DNA of 37,918 nt, taken from NCBI GenBank assembly GCA_007132185.1, contig SLPC01000180.1, forward strand, positions 1-37,918, written 5' to 3'. This document shows positions 33,003 through 37,918 of the stretch, in pieces (position 1 is the stretch's first letter; each line of letters starts with the position of its first letter). The position numbers were made by a program, and so were the translations under genes. The DNA comes from Anaerolineae bacterium. Lineage in GTDB: Bacteria; Chloroflexota; Anaerolineae; UBA1429. The notes beneath the pieces were generated by a model that was not told where the DNA came from, made no database searches, and saw nothing but the letters and a program-made list of their open reading frames with translations.

Positions 33003-34046
33003 ATGGTATTACGCATTGGATTGATCGGAGCCGGCGGCATTACCGCCGCCCATGTATCCGGCTGGAACACCGTCACCGATCGCGCCGAGATCGTCGCCAT
33101 TGCCGACCTCTCGGAGGAGACGGCCCGCACGCGCATGAAGCAGATCGGGCGAGAGGTGCGCTACTATAACGACTATCGCGAACTGCTGGCGCAGGATGAT
33201 ATCGACGCCGTGGATCTATCGCTGCCGCACCATCTGCATTGCGAGTCCATCGTAGCGGCGGCCCAGGCAGGCAAGCACGCCATGAGCGAAAAGCCGTTCT
33301 GCCTGACGCTGGAAGAGGCCGAGGAGATCCGCCAGGCCGTCGTAGAGTCGGGGATCCTCTTTATGGCCGCCCATAACCAGCTCTTTTTCCCCACGGTGCT
33401 GCATGCCAAGCAGATGATCGTCGAGGGCGATCTGGGCAAGATCTATCAGATCGACTCGATCGATTCGGGCGCCCGCCGCAGGCCCCTGAACCTGAACAAG
33501 ACCACCTGGGGTGCTGACGCCCCCAAGCCGCCCCCCACCTGGCGTTCGGATCCGACCAAGATGGGCGGCGGAGAGCTGATCGATACCGGCTATCACCCCA
33601 CCTATCGCATGCTCTTTTTGGCCGGTGAGAACCCCGTGGCGGTCTCGGCGCTCCTGGGCACATACCGCATGCCTTTGGAGCGCGAGGATACGGCCAACGC
33701 TCTGATCGAGTTTGAGAGCGGTGTAACGGGCCGGCTCATGTCGAGCTGGGGCGTGCAAACCCCTGGTGGGCGACCGATGCAGTTTGCCGTCATGGCCGAG
33801 GCGGGCCAGGTTTGGGGTGAGATCGATCGCCTGTATTATCTGCCCGTTGGCTTCAAGGAGCCAGCCGTGCTCGAGTTCCCTGAATGGGACTATACTCGTA
33901 CGTTTGCCGCCGAGATCTCTCACTTTTGCGATGCCATCGAAAAAGGGTTCGAGCCATTGCACTCGGTAGACGAGGCAACCGCCACACTCAAGGTGATCCT
34001 GGGCGCCTATCGCTCCGTGGAAGAAGGCTCCATCATACGGTTATAG
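33003..34046 (+). CDS. Gfo/Idh/MocA family oxidoreductase
   Basis: This is a 347-aa NAD(P)-dependent dehydrogenase. The Rossmann motif is IGLIGAGGITAAHVSGW. The SEKPFCLTLEEAEEI segment keeps the catalytic EKP lysine. The C-terminal GGGELIDTGYHPTYRMLFLAG carries the conserved Asp and His. AAAAGGAG precedes the ATG and sits just beyond the upstream terminator. With the TIM-barrel gene before it, a role in inositol-like or keto-sugar metabolism is likely but unproven. Confidence 0.9.
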   Translation: MVLRIGLIGAGGITAAHVSGWNTVTDRAEIVAIADLSEETARTRMKQIGREVRYYNDYRELLAQDDIDAVDLSLPHHLHCESIVAAAQAGKHAMSEKPFCLTLEEAEEIRQAVVESGILFMAAHNQLFFPTVLHAKQMIVEGDLGKIYQIDSIDSGARRRPLNLNKTTWGADAPKPPPTWRSDPTKMGGGELIDTGYHPTYRMLFLAGENPVAVSALLGTYRMPLEREDTANALIEFESGVTGRLMSSWGVQTPGGRPMQFAVMAEAGQVWGEIDRLYYLPVGFKEPAVLEFPEWDYTRTFAAEISHFCDAIEKGFEPLHSVDEATATLKVILGAYRSVEEGSIIRL

Positions 34047-34078
34047 ACCTTGACCGTCTGTCCCTGGCGGTTCGTTGG

Positions 34079-34112
34079 ACTCCCTGATGCGTGCATCGGG
34101 GAGTCTTGTTCA
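34079..34112 (+). terminator. Intrinsic terminator after the Gfo/Idh gene
   Basis: GACTCCCTGATGC (34079-34091) pairs with GCATCGGGGAGTC (34094-34106), with one wobble and a tight turn. TTGTTC follows. Confidence 0.75.
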
Positions 34113-34196
34113 TGCTGGCCCGAGGCACCCATAGGCTGCCTCGCTACGAGAAATTCCTCACAATCTCCTTGTCGTCTAGGATTTTCTGTCAAGCCC

Positions 34197-34225
34197 TTGA
34201 CTATAGCCGGTTGCTCGGATAAACT
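34197..34225 (+). promoter_or_regulatory. Promoter of substrate-binding gene 2
   Basis: TTGACT (34197-34202), an exact 17-nt spacer and TAAACT (34220-34225). The predicted start near 34232 gives a leader of about 290 nt. Confidence 0.7.
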
Positions 34226-34231
34226 GAAAGT

Positions 34232-34525
34232 GAGAGTTAGAGAGCGACTCTGCTTTGGCACCTGCAAGGAGGGGGCCGAATGCCGATCAACGAGCAGTCT
34301 CTTTATGGAGGCAGCTCGTTATGTCTTTGTAGCGGCACCCGGAACCCTTGATCGCGCTTTCTGGTTCTACAGGTGCCATGCCCAGGCAGAGTGCCTCGTC
34401 GCGAATAAGGGGGAGGTAGCCTATGGATAATAACGTCTGATACGGGCAGCACCCATCGTAGCCTCGTCGCTCCACAACTGCCTCAAAGCCCGATCGCCTA
34501 CAGAGCAGACACAAGGAAGTGTATC
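34232..34525 (+). promoter_or_regulatory. Structured leader of substrate-binding gene 2
   Basis: A long-range stem TGGCACCTG (34256-34264) with CAGGTGCCA (34370-34378) encloses a perfect 7-bp hairpin AACGAGC (34289-34295) with GCTCGTT (34314-34320). A small GGCA-GAG-TGCC hairpin lies close after it. AAGGGGGAGG (34407-34416) is followed six bases later by ATG 34422, which would encode only MDNNV. Together this looks like a regulatory RNA leader of unknown ligand. Nothing matches a riboswitch I know. Confidence 0.45.
34280..34351 (+). CDS. Possible 23-aa leader peptide before substrate-binding gene 2
   Basis: ATG 34280 follows AAGGAGG by about seven bases. The frame reads MPINEQSLYGGSSLCLCSGT and three more residues, then TGA. 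It spans the inner hairpin of the leader and ends before the closing arm at 34370, so its translation would change the folding. It has no known homologue. Confidence 0.35.
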   Translation: MPINEQSLYGGSSLCLCSGTRNP

Positions 34526-36562
34526 ATGGATCTCAAGAGGCATTCGCGTCGCGACTTTATCCGACTGACGGGTTTGAGCGCTGCGGGCGTGGCCATAGCA
34601 GCCTGCGCCCGCGAACCAGAGATTGTGGAAAGGATCGTTCAAGAGACAGTCGTCGTGGAGAAGGAGGTAGAGCGCGAGGTCGTTGTAGAAAAGGAGGTGG
34701 TGGTAGAAAAAGAGGTCGAGGTCGCGCCCCCGCCCTCCAAGTTCGGCGAGTCCCCCATGCTGGCAGCCCGCGTCGCCCGCGGCGAGCTGCCGCCCGTGGA
34801 GGAGCGCCTGCCAGAGGACCCGCTGGTGGTCGAGGTATACGAGCGGATCGGCGACTATGGCGGCACCGTAACCTGCGGCACCCTGCGCATGGAGCCTATC
34901 GGCTGGGGCGATGCCCGCATGGTCATGGGCAACTTTTACGCCAACATGTTACGCATCTCCAAAGACGCCACCCATGTCACGCCCAACGTCCTCAGACACT
35001 ATGAGATGAGCGACGACTTTACCGAGGTCACCTGCTACATGCGCAAGGGCATGAAGTTCTCCGACGGCGAGCCCTGTACCACCGAGTGTGTCAGGTTCTG
35101 GTACGAGGATCACCTCACCAACACCGAGGTCACGCCCGTACCCAGCATCTGGGTGCGCCCGGGTGACGAGTTGGTCGAGCTCGACATCATCGATGACTAT
35201 ACCTTCAAACTGACCTTTGCGGTGCCTCACCCTGCCTTTCCCATGGTGGGCATGGGCCACTGGCCTATCGCCATGCACATCTTTTCGCCGCACCACTTTC
35301 TGAAGCAGTTCCACATCAAATACAACCCGGACGCCAATGAGTTGGCCAAAGAGGCGGGCTTTGATTTCTGGTACCAGCTCTACGGTCGCGAAGCCAACAT
35401 GTATGTGAGCGTCGATCGTCCGAGCCTGCTGTCCTTTACCTGCGTGCGCGATACGCCGACCATGGCCTTTTTGGAGCGGAACCCGTTCTACTACCTTGTC
35501 GATCCCGAGGGCAACCAGCTCCCCTACATTGACAAGATCAACAGCGACCGCTGCGCTGACCTGTCGGTTCTAGACGCCAAGACGGTGGGCGGCACCTTTG
35601 ACTTTGCCGCTTTCGAGCTGCGCATCCTGTACTATGCCACCTATGCCGAAGGAGCCACCCTCTCGGATGCCCACATGAAACTGTGGCCCTCGGGCAAGGG
35701 CGGAGAGTGCGTGTACAACGTCAACATGAACTATGAGGACGACGAGATGCGCGAGGTCTTTAGTGATAAGCGCTTCCGACAGGCCCTCTCATTGGCCATC
35801 AACCGCAAGGACATCAACGAAGTCATCTACTTTGGCAACGCCTCCGAGACCCAGATGACCGTCATCCCCACCTCACGACACTACAAGCCCGAGTACGCCG
35901 AGGCCTTTGCCGAGTACGATCCCGACCGGGCCAACGAGCTCCTGGACGAGATGGGCCTGGAGTGGAATGCCGCGCGCACCCATCGCCTCTGGCCCGTCAG
36001 CAAGCAGCCGATCATCATCTCCTGGAACCTGGTCGAGATCGAGACCCCCAAGGGCCCCATCACCGAGCTGGTGGAAGAGTACTGGAAGAACATCGGCATC
36101 GAGATCCGGTGGCAGTCCATAACTCGCGTGCTGCTGACACAAAGAGTGGGAGCCAACGAGGAACCCATGTCTCTGTGGCATGGCGACGAGACCGCCGATA
36201 CCCTGTTCCTGCGCCGCCCCAAGTTCTTTGCGCCGCTGGACGGCGACGAGAGCGCCTGGGGCGTGTTGTGGGGCCGCTGGTACAACACCCGTGGCGAGAT
36301 GGGCGAAGAGCCGCCCCAGGAGATCAAGGACCTGTACAACTGGATGGACGAGTACAACCGCACCGACTCGGACGAGCCGGCCCGCAAGGTGCTGGAGAGC
36401 CAGGCCGAGCATGTCTGGACCATCGGCAGCGTCGGTAACGCGCCGCACCCGCTGTTCGTGCGCAACAATCTCAAGAACATCAGCGACATGGGCGGCTTCT
36501 GGACCTGGGACACGCTATGGACCTTTACCGAGTTCCCCGAGCAGTGGTTCATCGAGTCCTGA
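34526..36562 (+). CDS. ABC transporter substrate-binding protein, family 5, Tat lipoprotein (paralogue 2)
   Basis: This 678-aa protein is collinear with the protein at 26701-28719. It has twin-arginine signal HSRRDFIRL and lipid Cys27. The linker (residues ~33-70) is built of Val/Glu/Lys repeats instead of the acidic Pro repeats of its two paralogues. The body matches closely, with MRKGMKFSDGEPCTTECVRF, RFRQALSLAINRKDINE and APHPLFVRNNLKN. The start ATG follows AAGGAAG. It is probably a soluble-ligand receptor on the membrane surface. The transport partners must be encoded elsewhere. Confidence 0.88.
   Translation: MDLKRHSRRDFIRLTGLSAAGVAIAACAREPEIVERIVQETVVVEKEVEREVVVEKEVVVEKEVEVAPPPSKFGESPMLAARVARGELPPVEERLPEDPLVVEVYERIGDYGGTVTCGTLRMEPIGWGDARMVMGNFYANMLRISKDATHVTPNVLRHYEMSDDFTEVTCYMRKGMKFSDGEPCTTECVRFWYEDHLTNTEVTPVPSIWVRPGDELVELDIIDDYTFKLTFAVPHPAFPMVGMGHWPIAMHIFSPHHFLKQFHIKYNPDANELAKEAGFDFWYQLYGREANMYVSVDRPSLLSFTCVRDTPTMAFLERNPFYYLVDPEGNQLPYIDKINSDRCADLSVLDAKTVGGTFDFAAFELRILYYATYAEGATLSDAHMKLWPSGKGGECVYNVNMNYEDDEMREVFSDKRFRQALSLAINRKDINEVIYFGNASETQMTVIPTSRHYKPEYAEAFAEYDPDRANELLDEMGLEWNAARTHRLWPVSKQPIIISWNLVEIETPKGPITELVEEYWKNIGIEIRWQSITRVLLTQRVGANEEPMSLWHGDETADTLFLRRPKFFAPLDGDESAWGVLWGRWYNTRGEMGEEPPQEIKDLYNWMDEYNRTDSDEPARKVLESQAEHVWTIGSVGNAPHPLFVRNNLKNISDMGGFWTWDTLWTFTEFPEQWFIES
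34649..34726 (+). repeat. Degenerate repeats encoding the VEKEV linker
   Basis: Imperfect 18-bp units each encode Val-Val-Val-Glu-Lys-Glu-like residues. They form a charged, probably helical stalk between lipid anchor and binding domain. Confidence 0.7.
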
Positions 36563-36588
36563 CCACGCCCAACGCCACCGAATAGCAA

Positions 36589-36618
36589 GCCCCATAGGCC
36601 TGGCCGGGCCTATGGGGC
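36589..36618 (+). terminator. Hairpin after substrate-binding gene 2
   Basis: A perfect 12-bp stem GCCCCATAGGCC / GGCCTATGGGGC with a 6-nt loop lies 27 nt after the stop. CCTCTCG follows, so the T-tract is poor. Confidence 0.6.
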
Positions 36619-36718
36619 CCTCTCGTTGAACCAGTCCCCCACCATGGCGGCCTGATAGAAGCGGCATACCCGATGGGCTACGCCATAATGCCTACGCTGC
36701 TATGCAGATTTCCGCGTT

Positions 36719-36746
36719 TTGACGTACGGTAGAAATATGTTACAGT
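36719..36746 (+). promoter_or_regulatory. Promoter of substrate-binding gene 3
   Basis: TTGACG (36719-36724), a 16-nt spacer and TACAGT (36741-36746). The predicted start near 36753 gives a leader of about 357 nt. The stretch 36619-36718 shows nothing else. Confidence 0.6.
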
Positions 36747-36803
36747 TGGAGCGTGTGTGACAGAGACGCTGGTAGCGATCACGCTCATGGAGGAGTATCG
36801 TCC

Positions 36804-37046
36804 TTGATTGAATTACGCACGTGCAAGCGCATCTCTTCGCTGCCAGACCACACGATCCCGGCCTCCCGGGGTCGTTTCTTTTATGAAAGTAACTATCTCC
36901 AACATGGCCCTATCGTCTCCCCGGTCATGTTAGCCATGCCGTCCTCGTTTTCCCCAAGGAGCCCCCTCTCGCAGAGCGGCGTGGCCTTCCCATTGGCGTC
37001 TTATGAAAGGAGTTCTGCATATCGAGAGTCGCCCAAAATCCGTTGA
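36804..37046 (+). CDS. Possible upstream reading frame in the leader of substrate-binding gene 3
   Basis: TTG 36804 lies eight bases after GGAGGAG and opens an 80-codon frame rich in Ser, Pro and Arg, ending at TGA 37046. It runs through the leader terminator at 36852-36882. No family is recognised and codon use does not clearly look coding. A shorter alternative frame at the GGAGGAG is ATG 36787 (MEEYRP). Confidence 0.25.
   Translation: MIELRTCKRISSLPDHTIPASRGRFFYESNYLQHGPIVSPVMLAMPSSFSPRSPLSQSGVAFPLASYERSSAYRESPKIR
36852..36882 (+). terminator. Intrinsic terminator inside the leader of substrate-binding gene 3
   Basis: ACGATCCCGG (36852-36861), loop CCTC, CCGGGGTCGT (36866-36875; one wobble pair), then TTCTTTT. 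It lies about 100 nt after the predicted transcription start and 228 nt before the gene, as an attenuator would. Confidence 0.65.
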
Positions 37047-37061
37047 CGGTAGATTTCGAAT

Positions 37062-37096
37062 TTCTGGTCCGCAATTGTGCGGTCCAGAACGCTTTT
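37062..37096 (+). promoter_or_regulatory. Second hairpin at the ribosome site of substrate-binding gene 3
   Basis: TTCTGGTCCGCA (37062-37073) pairs with TGCGGTCCAGAA (37078-37089), with a central T-T mismatch and loop ATTG. CGCTTTT follows, and the AGAGGAG ribosome site begins four bases later. It could be a terminator or a structure that controls translation. Confidence 0.55.
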
Positions 37097-37109
37097 CAAG
37101 AGGAGAACC

Positions 37110-37918
37110 ATGAATCTGAAGAAGCATACACGACGCGACTTTATCCGGTTGACCGGTATCACGGCTGCTGGCGTGGCCATTGCGGCCTGCGCGCCCGACG
37201 CGCCCGACGCGCCCACCGCCGTGGATCCCATCGACGATGATCCCATCGTAGACGATCCAGTTGTTGATGAGCCGGTCGATGAGCCAGTTGATGAGCCAGT
37301 CGACGTTCCCGTTGAGGCGCCTGGCATCTACAACGAGGCGCCCATGCTGGCCGAGCTGGTAGAAGCGGGCGAGCTGCCCCCCGTGGACGAGCGTCTGCCC
37401 GAAGAGCCGCGCGTTTGCCCCGTGCTCGAGTCGATCGGCCAGTACGGTGGCACGCTCACCGTGGGCGACCTGACCATGAACCTGTCTGGTGGCGATGTCC
37501 ATCAGTCGATGGGTGACTGGGGCTCCAACTGGCTGCGCATCTCGCACGACCTCACCCACGCCCTCCCCAACGTCCTCAAGGACTGGGAGATCAGCGATGA
37601 CTTTACCGAGGTCACCTGCTACATGCGCCCCGGTATGAAGTGGTCCGACGGCGAGCCGCTGACCACCAACGACCTGGTGTACTGGTACGAGGACATGCTG
37701 CTGAATACCGAGATCACGCCCGTGCCCCACATGCATTTCCGCTGGGGCGGCGAGATCATGCAGCTGGATGTCATCGACGACTATACCTTTAAACTGACCC
37801 ATGCCCAGCCGCACCCGTCGTTCGAGCTGGTCAACATGGCCCACTACTATGGCTTCTGGGGTGCTGACAACACCTGGGTGCCGCGTCACTATATGGAGCA
37901 GTTCCATATCGACTATAA
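37110..37918 (+). CDS. ABC transporter substrate-binding protein, family 5, Tat lipoprotein (paralogue 3, cut by window end)
   Basis: This is the first 269 codons of a third paralogue. ATG 37110 follows AGAGGAG. The twin-arginine signal is HTRRDFIRL, with lipid Cys27. The acidic Pro linker (residues ~30-70) contains a DEPV tandem repeat. The body opens with PMLAELVEAGELPPVDERLP and continues with MRPGMKWSDGEPLTTNDLVY, collinear with the protein at 26701. The frame is open to the last base. It is closer to paralogue 1 than to paralogue 2 in its linker and in the CPVLESIGQYGG region. Confidence 0.9.
   Translation, partial: MNLKKHTRRDFIRLTGITAAGVAIAACAPDAPDAPTAVDPIDDDPIVDDPVVDEPVDEPVDEPVDVPVEAPGIYNEAPMLAELVEAGELPPVDERLPEEPRVCPVLESIGQYGGTLTVGDLTMNLSGGDVHQSMGDWGSNWLRISHDLTHALPNVLKDWEISDDFTEVTCYMRPGMKWSDGEPLTTNDLVYWYEDMLLNTEITPVPHMHFRWGGEIMQLDVIDDYTFKLTHAQPHPSFELVNMAHYYGFWGADNTWVPRHYMEQFHIDY
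37263..37298 (+). repeat. Three 12-bp tandem repeats in the linker of paralogue 3
   Basis: Units GTTGATGAGCCG, GTCGATGAGCCA and GTTGATGAGCCA each encode Val-Asp-Glu-Pro. Similar but more diverged units occur in paralogue 1 (around 26845-26890). Confidence 0.85.

Noticed and set aside
36930-37907. 325-codon frame on the - strand at the window end
   Set aside because: It lies opposite substrate-binding paralogue 3, whose + frame runs open to the window end with Tat signal, lipobox and receptor motifs.

Overview
The window is a high-GC bacterial chromosome segment. It is most consistent with an anaerobic, heterotrophic member of the Chloroflexota (Anaerolineae-like). This assignment is inferred from gene content, not from a marker gene. 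Supporting signs are lipoproteins with Thr/Pro 'TYTPLP' stalks, Tat-exported substrate-binding lipoproteins with Val/Glu/Lys repeat linkers, a LuxR-type regulator joined to a Kelch propeller, electron-bifurcating NfnAB, and many Gfo/Idh/MocA dehydrogenases. I see no rRNA, tRNA, CRISPR array, insertion sequence or phage gene.

Region 1 (1-6157, + strand) is a tight purine biosynthesis cluster: purB (end only), purC, purE, purF, purD, purM and purN. The last four genes overlap at their stop/start codons. PurE is the class II (CO2-using, animal/Treponema-type) enzyme and no purK is present. PurC resembles the SAICAR synthetase half of animal PAICS.

Region 2 (6187-13152) starts with a leftward gene for an archaemetzincin-like protein whose catalytic Glu is replaced by His. 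A rightward, promoter-led operon follows: gamma-glutamyltransferase family enzyme, Gfo/Idh dehydrogenase, sulfatase, a C39/papain-like unknown and an Ldh-family dehydrogenase. It ends at a bidirectional terminator.

Region 3 (13195-19536, - strand) holds a GlmS-like SIS isomerase without a glutaminase domain and nfnAB with its own promoter. It also holds a group made of a membrane-anchored LuxR-Kelch regulator, an OsmC protein, a DUF503 protein and two small membrane proteins.

Region 4 (19707-24903, + strand) carries a CPBP membrane protease, an endonuclease III-like glycosylase lacking the lyase lysine, a 165-aa unknown paired with an ArsA/Get3-type ATPase, and two lipoproteins.

Region 5 (24946-37918) is a sugar-utilisation region. 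It has three paralogous family-5 Tat-lipoprotein substrate-binding proteins (the third runs off the window) with no permease or ATPase genes beside them. Around them are a GH4 glycosidase, a NagB-like protein, an ArsR regulator with a CxC motif, a TIM-barrel epimerase/isomerase and two Gfo/Idh dehydrogenases. Each substrate-binding gene has a consensus promoter and a long leader. Each leader has a Shine-Dalgarno-like element about 100 nt before the start, hairpins, and possible small upstream reading frames. This leader architecture is the best candidate for an undescribed regulatory arrangement here.
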